Positions 35,043 through 44,041 of a stretch of 64,000 bases of DNA are shown piece by piece. The position numbers were made by a program, and so were the translations under genes. Positions within the stretch are counted from its first letter, which is position 1; the number at the start of each line of letters is the position of its first letter. This DNA is from an uncultured Caryophanales bacterium (GTDB lineage Bacteria; Bacillota_I; Bacilli_A; RFN20; CAG-826). A model generated the notes under the pieces. That model was not told the origin of the DNA, made no database searches, and saw nothing but the letters and a program-made list of their open reading frames with translations. The stretch lies in contig CAMJAG010000002.1 in NCBI GenBank assembly GCA_946403545.1, positions 1-64,000 on the forward strand, written 5' to 3'.

Positions 35043-35510
35043 TTACCAACGATAATGTGCGTAAGCTTTGTTAGCTTCAGCCATCTTGTGAGTGTCTTCT
35101 CTCTTCTTGACAGAAGCACCTGTACCGTTAGCAGCATCGATAATTTCGTTTGTTAAACGATCTTCCATTGTTTTTTCATTTCTTAATCTTGAGTAGTTAA
35201 CTAACCATCTAAGGCCAAGTGTAACTTTTCTTTCAGGAGAAACTTCTGTTGGAACTTGGAAGTTTGCACCACCGATACGGCGCATTTTTAATTCAACTTC
35301 TGGCATGATGTTGTTTAATGCTGTTGCAAAAACATCCATTGCAGGTTTGCCAGTTTTTTCTTCGATCTTCTTGAATGCTGTATAAAGGATCTTTTGAGAT
35401 GTACCTTTTTTACCATCAAGCATGATCTTATTAATTAAACGTGTAACCAATTTTGAATTATAAATTGGATCTGGTAACACGTCACGTTTTGTAGCATTTC
35501 CTTTACGCAT
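35043..35510 (-). CDS. rpsG: 30S ribosomal protein S7
   Basis: 155 residues, binds the 3' domain of 16S rRNA. MRKGNATKRDVLPDP, the FQVPTEVSPERK stretch and the C-terminal HKMAEANKAYAHYRW are diagnostic. Lies 19 nt after rpsL and 18 nt before fusA. Confidence 0.98.
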   Translation of the reverse strand: MRKGNATKRDVLPDPIYNSKLVTRLINKIMLDGKKGTSQKILYTAFKKIEEKTGKPAMDVFATALNNIMPEVELKMRRIGGANFQVPTEVSPERKVTLGLRWLVNYSRLRNEKTMEDRLTNEIIDAANGTGASVKKREDTHKMAEANKAYAHYRW

Positions 35511-35528
35511 AGTTACTAATCCTCCTTA

Positions 35529-35948
35529 TTAATTGCTTGATTTTGGTTTCTTTGTTCCGTATAAAGAACGTCCTTGACGACGTGCTTCAATACCGGCACA
35601 GTCTAGTGTTCCACGTACGATATGATATCTAACACCAGGTAAGTCTTTAACACGGCCGCCACGAATGATGACAGTACTGTGTTCTTGTAAGTTGTGTCCT
35701 TCACCACCGATGTATGCAGTAACTTCATATCCATTAGATAATCTAACACGAGCGTACTTTCTTAAAGCTGAGTTAGGTTTCTTAGGAGTCATAGTACCGA
35801 CACGGGTGCAGACACCACGTTTTTGTGCAGCTGGTTGACTTGTCTCTTTTTTCTTTAAAGAGTTCCATCTTTGTCCAAGAGCAGGTGCTTTGGATTTCCA
35901 AGATTTATTTTGTCTACCTTGACGCACTAATTGGTTAATGGTTGGCAT
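35529..35948 (-). CDS. rpsL: 30S ribosomal protein S12
   Basis: 139 residues, decoding-centre protein. MPTINQLVR is the universal start, placed at 35948 with GAAAGGAG upstream; an upstream in-frame ATG at 35966 is not supported. The streptomycin-determining Lys residues in TPKKPNSALRK and GRVKDLPG are wild type. First gene of the str operon. Confidence 0.98.
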   Translation of the reverse strand: MPTINQLVRQGRQNKSWKSKAPALGQRWNSLKKKETSQPAAQKRGVCTRVGTMTPKKPNSALRKYARVRLSNGYEVTAYIGGEGHNLQEHSTVIIRGGRVKDLPGVRYHIVRGTLDCAGIEARRQGRSLYGTKKPKSSN

Positions 35949-36022
35949 ATATAATGCTCCTTTCACTCATAGTTCAGTTTGTGCATTTTCCACAGTACCG
36001 GGTGTATCACTATTCCTTCTTT

Positions 36023-36042
36023 AAAAAAGTGACCTATAGGTC
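36023..36042 (-). terminator. Attenuator-like hairpin in the rpsL leader
   Basis: Palindrome GACCTATAGGTC (36031-36042) followed on the minus strand by ACTTTTTTAAAG, located about 80 nt before the rpsL start. It may attenuate transcription of the str operon; short stem, so uncertain. Confidence 0.4.
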
Positions 36043-36063
36043 TGTGTTTGGCACACGCTTAAT

Positions 36064-36092
36064 AATATAGAGAAAAAATAAACACATTGCAA
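36064..36092 (-). promoter_or_regulatory. str operon promoter
   Basis: Minus-strand TTGCAA (36087-36092) and TATATT (36064-36069), 17-bp spacer, about 115 nt upstream of rpsL. The leader contains the hairpin at 36023-36042. Confidence 0.6.
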
Positions 36093-36164
36093 TAGAAAAA
36101 TTATATTTTTTTCTTTCACATATCCAGGTGTGTCAAAATATAGTGAAAATCCCACTACTATTGA

Positions 36165-36194
36165 AAGAAAAAAGAAGCCATAATTAGTGGCTTC
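36165..36194 (-). terminator. Terminator after acpP
   Basis: GAAGCCA (36174-36180) pairs with TGGCTTC (36188-36194); on the minus strand TTTTTTCTTTC follows. Confidence 0.82.
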
Positions 36195-36216
36195 TCTTTC
36201 ACCTATAATTTTTCTA

Positions 36217-36441
36217 TTATTTCTTGTTTGCTTCAATATATTTAATAACATCACCTACTGTAGCAAAGTTGATTGCATCGTTAAATTCAACGCCGAATTC
36301 ATCTTCAATTGCCATAGCAAGCATCATAATACCTAAACTATCAAAATGTAGATCTTCAAATAATCTAGTTTCCTCTGTAACACCTTCAGTATTAACTTCA
36401 GGCATAACACCACTAATAAGCTGTTTTAATTTCTCTAACAT
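36217..36441 (-). CDS. acpP: Acyl carrier protein
   Basis: 74-residue acidic helical protein; the phosphopantetheine attachment Ser is in FDSLGIMMLAMAIEDEFG. Pairs with plsX immediately upstream (16-nt gap): acyl-ACP is the PlsX substrate in phospholipid synthesis. Confidence 0.95.
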   Translation of the reverse strand: MLEKLKQLISGVMPEVNTEGVTEETRLFEDLHFDSLGIMMLAMAIEDEFGVEFNDAINFATVGDVIKYIEANKK

Positions 36442-36458
36442 ACATGCGTTCCTCTTTA

Positions 36459-37430
36459 TTATTTATTATAAATAGATATTCCTTCGTGATAGTTTAACAA
36501 CATTCTTGATAGATTAACAAATGTCTTTTCATTAGAGTTACCTCTAGCTTTAACAATTGTCTTTCTAGCACCTAATACGAACGCTCCTCCTAAAGAGGAA
36601 ATGTCATATTTGGACATTAAGTATTGCACTACTTCCATGAATTCAGGTCTATTATTCTTTTTAGAATATTTAACTATATCTGTAATAAGGTTTTTAGCCA
36701 TACCTTCGGTATTCTTTAAGACTTGGTTACCTGCAAAGCCATCACATACTAATACATCACAATCACCACTTAAGGATTTATTACCTTCAATATTACCTAC
36801 AAAGTTTAAAGAAGTATCTGCTTCTAAGATTGGATAAGTTTCTTTAACTAATTTATTACCTTTAGTTTTTTCTGCTCCATTAGAGAGTAATCCAACCTTT
36901 GGAGAATCTATCTTATAGAGTTTCTTCATAAAATCACTACCTAACTTAGCGAATTCATGAAGTTGATAGCTATCTACATCAATAGTAGCACCAGTATCTA
37001 CGATACAAGTAAATGCATCTTTAGCGTTAGGTAAGATAGCAGCCATACATGGTCTAGTTCTTTGTTCATTCATTAAGAATCTAACTGAACCTACTAGGAT
37101 AGCACCACTGTTACCAGCGGTAATCATGCCAATGTATTTGTCGCTTGATCCTACTAACTTCATAGCTTGCACTAAACTTGCTTGTGGTTTTGTCATAATA
37201 CCAGTCATAGGATTTTCAAAGTTTGTAATAGTTTCATTAGCGTCCACGATTTCCACTCTTGACATATCTGAACCTAATTCTTTTAATTTAGATTCGATTA
37301 AATCTTTTGGTCCAACTAGAGCGAAACTTAGACTAGGTAGCTCCGCTAATGCTTTAGAAATACTTGAAACAACCATTTCAGGCCCTTCGTCAGCGCCTAA
37401 ACAATCAATAACAATAATTTTATCAGTCAT
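36459..37430 (-). CDS. plsX: Phosphate acyltransferase
   Basis: Makes acyl-phosphate from acyl-ACP for glycerol-phosphate acylation by PlsY. The 323-residue length is standard. IVIDCLGADEGPEMV (usual IAIDAMGGDxaP), the GAILVGSVRFL stretch and the CDGFAGNQVLKNTEG and C-terminal GARKTIVKARGNS regions support the family. It has its own promoter at 37457-37485 and GAGAGGG ribosome site, and is co-transcribed with acpP. Confidence 0.93.
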   Translation of the reverse strand: MTDKIIVIDCLGADEGPEMVVSSISKALAELPSLSFALVGPKDLIESKLKELGSDMSRVEIVDANETITNFENPMTGIMTKPQASLVQAMKLVGSSDKYIGMITAGNSGAILVGSVRFLMNEQRTRPCMAAILPNAKDAFTCIVDTGATIDVDSYQLHEFAKLGSDFMKKLYKIDSPKVGLLSNGAEKTKGNKLVKETYPILEADTSLNFVGNIEGNKSLSGDCDVLVCDGFAGNQVLKNTEGMAKNLITDIVKYSKKNNRPEFMEVVQYLMSKYDISSLGGAFVLGARKTIVKARGNSNEKTFVNLSRMLLNYHEGISIYNK

Positions 37431-37456
37431 ATATAATATGCCCTCTCAGCAAATGT

Positions 37457-37485
37457 ATTTTATCACATATTTATTTAAGGGTTAA
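37457..37485 (-). promoter_or_regulatory. plsX-acpP promoter
   Basis: Minus-strand TTAACC (37480-37485) and TAAAAT (37457-37462), 17-bp spacer; the -35 is imperfect. Confidence 0.45.
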
Positions 37486-37508
37486 GAAAAGACCTCCATT
37501 AGGAGGCC
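37486..37508 (-). terminator. Terminator after the first GH3 gene
   Basis: GGCCTCC / GGAGGTC arms (37491-37508, one G-U pair) with a 4-nt loop, followed on the minus strand by TTTTCTTAA. Confidence 0.75.
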
Positions 37509-37523
37509 TTATCTAAATTGATA

Positions 37524-40500
37524 TTAAGCAGTCTTTTTCTTTTTAAGAAGTAATAGGACTACCAATACTGCTGCAGCGATAATTACGACACCACCAGCAC
37601 TTAATCCAATAATTAAACCTGCAGGAACTGCATGTGCAGCTGGAGTTAATAATTTGGAGTTAGAAATATTGCTTGTGATAAATAATTCGAAGCTATTACC
37701 AACAGTGACTGTTGAACCATCATCAAGTTCTAGTTCCGCTAAAACTCTAACGAATTGGTTACATTCAACTTCAGAAACACCTTTAATTGTATCTCCATCA
37801 AGTTCTAATCCTGCTGGAAGAGGTGTATATTCATCGATTCTATATGTAACGTTTGTGATAGCTTTGCCATTATAGTCTTCATCCATTTCAATTTGGATGT
37901 TAACTTCATCGCCTAATTTACCTGTATAGACATTATCAACTACGCCTTCGAAATACATATCAGCTTGTGGAGTGACTGTATTCTTTGTCATAGCACCACA
38001 TCTTAATACCATGTAGAGAGTTTCCTTAACAGACTTTCTAACTGCGTACCAGAATGAATATGTAGGAACTTTTTCACCACCACTAGTGAATACTGGGCAA
38101 TGTTGAGCGCTATCCCAGCTAACTTTTAAGTAATCTGCGAAGCTAGATGAGTCTAATTGGTTATTACAACCTGCTAATAAACGGTTGTGGATGTTTTCAT
38201 AACAGTTGAAGTTAACTGAAGAGTTACCATGGTGAGTCATATCGGAGATGATAGAACCTGTGAAGCCCCATTCTTCTCTTAATACTTCAGTTAATAATGG
38301 ATAGCTTGCTGCTGTTTCCATTAAACCTAAACGGTTATATGAGGACATGATACCAGTTGCTTTACCTTCTTGAACTGCCATTTGGAATGGTTTTAAGTAG
38401 CATTCACGTAACGCTTGTTCCGTTAAGAATGTAGATGTACCTTCTCTGTTTTTCTCTTGATCGTTAACAGCGAAGTGTTTGAAGTAACAATAGACACCTT
38501 TTTCAGTAGCACCACTTACGACTCTGCCACAAATACGGCCAGAGAGGAATGGATCTGCTGAATAATATTCGAAGTTACGTCCACCGAATGGAGAACGGTG
38601 TAAGTTACATGCTGGGCCAGCCCAACCGAATGTACCTGATAAGTGAGATTCGATACCGACCATTTCGCCTTGTTCGTGTGCTAATTCAACATTATATGTA
38701 GCAGCGACGATTGGAGCACCAACCCACCAAATTGTTTGGAATTGAGAAGGACCGTCAGATGAACCTGTGCCTGGTTTACCAGCACGAGAGATTTCTGGGT
38801 TTTGGTTATTACCACCTAAGCAGAATGGAATCATTTCTGCCCAAGTCATTTGGTTCATGAATTCTTCCCATTTTTCATCTTCATAATCTAAACCAACTAA
38901 TTCGTTGAATTTAATTGAATTTGCTGCAGAAGTTGTTGTTTCTGCTTGTGTCCAACCAAGAGCAGCGATATCTTCAGCAGTTTTATGAGCTGCTTCTGGG
39001 ATATATTCTGTATTATGGTCTAATTCAATGTCGTCCATCTTGAATTCGTGGCAATAGTATTCTTGAACTCTACTTCCATCTTTTAAAGTACGTTCTTCTA
39101 CTGTTGGAGAATTAGGGAATGTGCCTTCCATATCACCACGTGACATTTGTTCGAAGCCAATGTCTTCTTCTTGAGGCATTGAAGAATAGAAATCATTACC
39201 TGAGAATCTATTTTCAACTTTATTTCCAGTAACACGGTCGTTTTCAAATTTTAAACCATTGTTACCGACTTTGAATTTAACTTTATCAAAGACTTCGTGA
39301 GCGTTCTTATTACAAGATAATTCATAATTACCTTTATCTAATTCATAGCCTTTGAAGCCATTGTTATTCTTGTCTGCAAAGTCATAGTTAGCGACATCTG
39401 CTAAGTAGAAGCTTAATTCTAATTCTTGAGAATCGCCTGGTTCTAATACATCAGTCTTATCAAAAGCACATAAAACTTCATATGCTTTTTCAATGCCTCC
39501 TTCGTAATATGGTGCTTTCCAATATAATTGAACAACATCTTTACCAGCGACATCGCCTGTATTAGTGACTTTAACTCTAACTTTGAGTTGTTCTTTAGTG
39601 TCGTTTAATGTTTTATTTGCTTTACTTGCTGCGACGATTTTTTGAGAGAAGCTTGTGTAACTTAGGCCATAACCAAATGGATAAATAACACCACCTTCAC
39701 CTGCATACCATTCGTCTGCTGCTGCTTGGTTTTTCTTAGCAGTTTCTGCATAACGAGTTTCGTAATAGCGGTAATCGAAGTAAATGCCTTCTTCATAACT
39801 AACGTATGATGATGGTTTAACACCATTAAGACCTGCTTCTGGTACACCATATTCATCAACTGTGTAAGTTGCTTTCTTTAATGTACCTGGGGATCTAACT
39901 GGAGTTCCATCAGGATTATACATTGTATCTGCTGCATGATAGCCAGTTAATGTATCTCCATTATAGATAGGATTATTTTGAGCGTTTTCTGAGAAGTTCT
40001 TGAAAGTTGGATCTTTTGTGAAATCTCTTGCCCAAGTATCAACTGTATGACCAGATGGGTTAACTTCACCTGTTAAAATCTTACCAACAGCGTTAACGCC
40101 AACAGCACCAGGAGTGCCAATCCAGAGGATACCTTTAACTTGGTCATCGTTTTCGAATTGATCAACTTGGAAAATATTACCAGAGTTAATTAAAACAATA
40201 ATGTTATCAAAATGTTCTTTAACAAAGTTGAATAAATCTTCTTCGTTTTTAGAAAGTTGAAGTGCATGTCTATCACTTACTGGATCTGCTGGAGTAGCAG
40301 AAATGTTAGTTCCATTTGCATTTGGAGCAAAGTCTCTTGCGTCACATGGTTTAACGTCACAACCTTCACTACCTTCACGAGATAAAACGATAATAGCAGC
40401 GTCGTTATATTGGTCAACTGATGCTAAAACAGTTTCTGGATAGATGGATAAAGGAGTTTCGCCAATTTGAACTTGAGAAATACCTTTCCAGCTTGAGTTA

Positions 40501-40913
40501 CCATTTGTTCTACCAATACCGGATTTGTTATTGTCCTTATAGAAGTTTGTAAGTGCACTGTTAAGAGTAAAACCAACGTTTGTTAATGATTTTTGTAAAT
40601 CAACAGCAGTTTCACCGTTAACTCTACCAGAACCTGAACCACCACCACCATAAACAAGGTTAGTTGAACTCTTACCGAAAACAGAGATGTATTGAGCGCC
40701 ATCCATTGGTAAATAGCCATCTTTGTTCTTTAGGAGAGTAAAACCTTCTTCACAGATGCGGTTGTTTAATTCTGAACCCGCTTTAATGTAGGCAGTTCTG
40801 TTTGAGTATTTCGCAATGTATTCAGCGTTAGCAGCCATTGGATCTGCTGAACGAGATACTGAAATAGCCATACCTGCAACAAAAAGCGGAACTAAAAATA
40901 GTTTTTTATTCAT
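37524..40913 (-). CDS. Membrane-anchored glycoside hydrolase family 3, inverted domain order (copy A)
   Basis: 1129 residues. N-terminal signal-like segment after MNKKLFLVPLFVAGM, and a C-terminal TM (GLIIGLSAGGVVIIAAAVLV) with a KKKK stop-transfer tail. The GH3 parts are in inverted order: the αβα C-domain (ICEEGFTLLKN, ISVFGKSST) comes first, then an FnIII-like part (VKVTNTGDVAGKDVVQLYW), then the TIM barrel with VNDQEKNREG and the nucleophile region GSIISDMTHHG near residue 890. A known layout of some rumen GH3 β-glucosidases. Start ATG at 40913 with AAGGGG; 40958 is rejected. Probably exo-acting β-glycosidase on the outer surface. Confidence 0.88.
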   Translation of the reverse strand: MNKKLFLVPLFVAGMAISVSRSADPMAANAEYIAKYSNRTAYIKAGSELNNRICEEGFTLLKNKDGYLPMDGAQYISVFGKSSTNLVYGGGGSGSGRVNGETAVDLQKSLTNVGFTLNSALTNFYKDNNKSGIGRTNGNSSWKGISQVQIGETPLSIYPETVLASVDQYNDAAIIVLSREGSEGCDVKPCDARDFAPNANGTNISATPADPVSDRHALQLSKNEEDLFNFVKEHFDNIIVLINSGNIFQVDQFENDDQVKGILWIGTPGAVGVNAVGKILTGEVNPSGHTVDTWARDFTKDPTFKNFSENAQNNPIYNGDTLTGYHAADTMYNPDGTPVRSPGTLKKATYTVDEYGVPEAGLNGVKPSSYVSYEEGIYFDYRYYETRYAETAKKNQAAADEWYAGEGGVIYPFGYGLSYTSFSQKIVAASKANKTLNDTKEQLKVRVKVTNTGDVAGKDVVQLYWKAPYYEGGIEKAYEVLCAFDKTDVLEPGDSQELELSFYLADVANYDFADKNNNGFKGYELDKGNYELSCNKNAHEVFDKVKFKVGNNGLKFENDRVTGNKVENRFSGNDFYSSMPQEEDIGFEQMSRGDMEGTFPNSPTVEERTLKDGSRVQEYYCHEFKMDDIELDHNTEYIPEAAHKTAEDIAALGWTQAETTTSAANSIKFNELVGLDYEDEKWEEFMNQMTWAEMIPFCLGGNNQNPEISRAGKPGTGSSDGPSQFQTIWWVGAPIVAATYNVELAHEQGEMVGIESHLSGTFGWAGPACNLHRSPFGGRNFEYYSADPFLSGRICGRVVSGATEKGVYCYFKHFAVNDQEKNREGTSTFLTEQALRECYLKPFQMAVQEGKATGIMSSYNRLGLMETAASYPLLTEVLREEWGFTGSIISDMTHHGNSSVNFNCYENIHNRLLAGCNNQLDSSSFADYLKVSWDSAQHCPVFTSGGEKVPTYSFWYAVRKSVKETLYMVLRCGAMTKNTVTPQADMYFEGVVDNVYTGKLGDEVNIQIEMDEDYNGKAITNVTYRIDEYTPLPAGLELDGDTIKGVSEVECNQFVRVLAELELDDGSTVTVGNSFELFITSNISNSKLLTPAAHAVPAGLIIGLSAGGVVIIAAAVLVVLLLLKKKKTA

Positions 40914-40991
40914 ATTTTTCCCCTTTGCAATCAAATTGCATATGAAATGCTTTCTCATTCTTTTTGAATTGAAAAAACACTTAACATATTT

Positions 40992-41032
40992 ATTCTATAT
41001 ATTTTGGTTTCCATTATCAATTAATTGATAAT
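40992..41032 (-). promoter_or_regulatory. Promoter of GH3 copy A with 20-bp palindrome
   Basis: Minus-strand TTGATA (41015-41020) and TAGAAT (40992-40997), 17-bp spacer. The -35 sits inside the perfect 20-bp palindrome ATTATCAATTAATTGATAAT (41013-41032). The spacer also has GGAAAC (41007-41012), a word found upstream of the other GH3 units. Likely regulated. Confidence 0.6.
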
Positions 41033-41040
41033 AAAAAACA

Positions 41041-41070
41041 AAAGAAAAAAGCCAGGGGTTAACCCTAGCT
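41041..41070 (-). terminator. Terminator after GH3 copy B
   Basis: GCTAGGG...CCCTGGC arms around 41050-41070 (one bulge) with the loop TTAA, followed on the minus strand by TTTTTTCTTTTG. Confidence 0.78.
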
Positions 41071-41088
41071 TTTATAGTTATTTATTGC

Positions 41089-44028
41089 TTATTCAGCAGC
41101 AGGTTCTTCTGCTTTTTTACCTTTTGATAATAAAGCAGTTGTGACTGCAGCAGCACCCCAAGCAACTAATGCAACACCAAGACCGATACTAGCAACAGTA
41201 AGAGCGACTTCCCAGTTAGCTGGTTTATAACCCTTAATGTTAGCAGCCATAATATTAGAGTTAGCGACACAATAGCAAATTCTATGTGCAGCTTGTCTTA
41301 ATAAGTTAGCGTCTGTTGGATCATTTGCAGATACATAAGGTGTGCCATGGATGTTAGATGTTTGAAGTTTTTGGGCATCAAGAGAGACTAAGTTAAGGTC
41401 TCCACCTGCGTATAACATTTGTTTACTATCCATATAGAAGTCTGTATGGAAGTCACAAATAACTGAACCTACGAATCCCCATTCTTTTCTTAAGACTGTT
41501 GTAACTAAACGATAGCTACCACCAGCCCATTCTGTACCGATTCTGTTGAAGGAAGTCATTAAACCACGAGATTTACCCTCTTTAACAGCGAATTCGAATG
41601 GTTTTAAGTATAATTCACGCATTGCTTGTTCATCTAACCAAGTAGCAATACCTTTATCAGATCTATTTGTTTCTTGGTCGTTAACTGCAAAGTGTTTAAC
41701 GTTAGCATAGACACCTTTAGTTTGGACAGCTTTGATAACTTCTGCAGCGAATTTACCATTAACGAATGGATCTTCGGAGTAGTATTCAGTATTACGTCCA
41801 GAGAATGGTGAACGGTGTAAGTTGACGCCTGGAGCATACCAACCTGGGTAGCCAAGACCATCACCACGTTCGTTACCAATAAGTGCTTCTTCACCAATAG
41901 CGATACCTTGTTTTTCAGCAAGTTTAACGTTATAGGTTTGAGCAACTAAACATTCAGAGCAGTAGTAACAGCAACCATAAACTGCTGGTTTAGCACCTGG
42001 TAATAAGTTACCTAAGAAGCTAACTAATCCTGTAGGACCATCAGCAGATGTTGTAGCTGGAACTAAGACTTCACCTTCTCTTTGAATGAATGTTGTGGAG
42101 TAACAACCTTCATTGAAGAGTTTTAAGTAGTCAGAGAATGTCATTTGATTGAGGAATGTTTCCCAATCAGCGTTATCGTATTTTTTACCAACTAAATCTT
42201 TTAATCTAACTGTGATTTCTTTAACGCCCATTGTTGGAAGTGTGTCATATGTTTCATCGTTAGTTGTTTCGTAAGATTTAAGTTTTGCTAAGAATTCAGA
42301 AGTAATTTTACGATCTGCGTCAGTGATCATGTGAGGGAATGTACCTTCAAAGTCACTACGAGACATACTTTCTTTCATGTTATTTGTTACATCATCGAAT
42401 AATGTTGTAACTTCATAACCTGTTTCAGAATCTTTATCGTAAAGGATTTCTGCTGGTAAGTTCTTTGTGAAGGTATCAAAATCAGTATGAGCATCTGTTG
42501 CTGCATGGAAGACATAGTCTCCAGCATCAAGTTCATAAGTCTTCTTACCATTTCCGTTAGCATCATGTGAGTCGAAGCTAGCGAAATCATATGGATCAAC
42601 AGAAATTGTGACTGTTTCGTGTTCGTTTTTAGCTAAAGATTTAGTTTTAGCAAAACCAACAAGAACTTTATCAGCTTTTTCAATCTTACCATTTGTGTAT
42701 GGAGTTGTTACATAAAGTTGAACAACTTGTTTACCTGCAACATTACCAGTGTTAGTAACTTTAATTTCGACGTCAAACTTTTCACCTTTTGCAATATTTG
42801 CAGCTAAATCAGCTTTGTTTGTAATTTCTTGAGTGAAAGAAGTATAGCTCATGCCAAAGCCGAATGGGAACATAACGTGTTTGTTATACCATTCATCAGC
42901 AGCAGCTTGGCCACTTGCTTTCTTAATTTCTGCATAGCGTGTTTCGTAATAACGATAACCCATGTAGATGTTTTCTTCGTATTCGACGAAGTGGTAGTCA
43001 GTTTCTTTGCCACGAGCGTTGTAGTATAAGTCACCGACATCCATGTTACCACCGAAGTTTTGCCATGTTGGGTCAGTCTTATAATCTGTGTAGACAGTAT
43101 CAACTGTGTGACCAGATGGGTTAACTTCACCACTTAAGATTCTACCTAAAGCCATGATACCATTTCCACCTGGAGAACCGATGTTAATGCAAGCATCAAT
43201 CTTGCTGTTGTAAGCAGGATCGCTTGTAAGTTTTAAGAAACCTGTATCAATGTAGTTAGAACCGTTAAGTAAGATAATAACGTGTTCGAATTTGTTAGAA
43301 TCACAAATTGCTTTTAATAAAGCTCTCTCTGCATCGTCTAATTCAAGATAGTGACGAGTTGGATTGAGTGTTTCTTCTCTTGGTAAGTCCCAGTTTTCAC
43401 CAGCAATACGGCTGATAACGACTAATGCAGCATCACCATATTGGTCATATGTATCTTTAATGTCGCTTGTGTATTTATCTTGTGGAGTTTCACCTGTAGA
43501 TAAGGATTTAACACCACCATTTTCCATTTTTGGGTTAGCTGGACGGCCATTACCGGATTTTTTGTTATCTTTGTAGAATTCTTCAAGTTTCTTATTGTAT
43601 GAGAAACCTGCATCTTCTAGAGATTCAAAGATTGTTTTAGGATCAGATTCGCCAGGAGCAGCGGAACCAGAACCACCACAAACAATATTGACTGAGTTTT
43701 TACCAAAGACGGAAACTTTAGCGCCTTTCTTTAATGGAAGAGCGTTGTTTTCGTTTTTAAGAAGGATCATGCCTTCTTCACATATTTGTTCTGTAACTTT
43801 GTTACCATTTTCAGTTGCTTCTTTTTTGTTTTGAGCTTCTCTTTCGAATTTGATACCTGTATCAGTTTCGTCAAAGATTGGCTTTGGTTTATCGTTTAAA
43901 ACTTCACTAATAATTGTTTTTGCTGTTGTTCTAGCAACAATATTAGCAGCGATGATAACACCAATTAAAACTACTGTCGAAGCGCCCCAAATGATAACGC
44001 GTTTTTTAAGTAAGTTTTTAAAATTCAT
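41089..44028 (-). CDS. Membrane-anchored glycoside hydrolase family 3, inverted domain order (copy B)
   Basis: 979 residues, shorter and more divergent than copies A and C. It begins with an uncleaved-looking TM (VIIWGASTVVLIGVIIAANI) and ends with another (SIGLGVALVAWGAAAVTTALL) plus a KKAEEPAAE tail, so both ends are membrane-tethered. Domain order is αβα sandwich first (ICEEGMILLKNE, VSVFGKNSV), FnIII-like (VKVTNTGNVAGKQVVQLYV), then barrel with VNDQETNRSDKG and SVICDFHTD near residue 860. It starts 13 nt after the CBM-like lipoprotein, so the two are co-transcribed. Substrate unknown. Confidence 0.85.
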   Translation of the reverse strand: MNFKNLLKKRVIIWGASTVVLIGVIIAANIVARTTAKTIISEVLNDKPKPIFDETDTGIKFEREAQNKKEATENGNKVTEQICEEGMILLKNENNALPLKKGAKVSVFGKNSVNIVCGGSGSAAPGESDPKTIFESLEDAGFSYNKKLEEFYKDNKKSGNGRPANPKMENGGVKSLSTGETPQDKYTSDIKDTYDQYGDAALVVISRIAGENWDLPREETLNPTRHYLELDDAERALLKAICDSNKFEHVIILLNGSNYIDTGFLKLTSDPAYNSKIDACINIGSPGGNGIMALGRILSGEVNPSGHTVDTVYTDYKTDPTWQNFGGNMDVGDLYYNARGKETDYHFVEYEENIYMGYRYYETRYAEIKKASGQAAADEWYNKHVMFPFGFGMSYTSFTQEITNKADLAANIAKGEKFDVEIKVTNTGNVAGKQVVQLYVTTPYTNGKIEKADKVLVGFAKTKSLAKNEHETVTISVDPYDFASFDSHDANGNGKKTYELDAGDYVFHAATDAHTDFDTFTKNLPAEILYDKDSETGYEVTTLFDDVTNNMKESMSRSDFEGTFPHMITDADRKITSEFLAKLKSYETTNDETYDTLPTMGVKEITVRLKDLVGKKYDNADWETFLNQMTFSDYLKLFNEGCYSTTFIQREGEVLVPATTSADGPTGLVSFLGNLLPGAKPAVYGCCYYCSECLVAQTYNVKLAEKQGIAIGEEALIGNERGDGLGYPGWYAPGVNLHRSPFSGRNTEYYSEDPFVNGKFAAEVIKAVQTKGVYANVKHFAVNDQETNRSDKGIATWLDEQAMRELYLKPFEFAVKEGKSRGLMTSFNRIGTEWAGGSYRLVTTVLRKEWGFVGSVICDFHTDFYMDSKQMLYAGGDLNLVSLDAQKLQTSNIHGTPYVSANDPTDANLLRQAAHRICYCVANSNIMAANIKGYKPANWEVALTVASIGLGVALVAWGAAAVTTALLSKGKKAEEPAAE

Positions 44029-44041
44029 TGTAATTCACCTA

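Noticed and set aside
41023..41042. A palindrome at this spot
   Set aside because: My first indexing was off by 10; the correct palindrome is 41013-41032 and is reported there.
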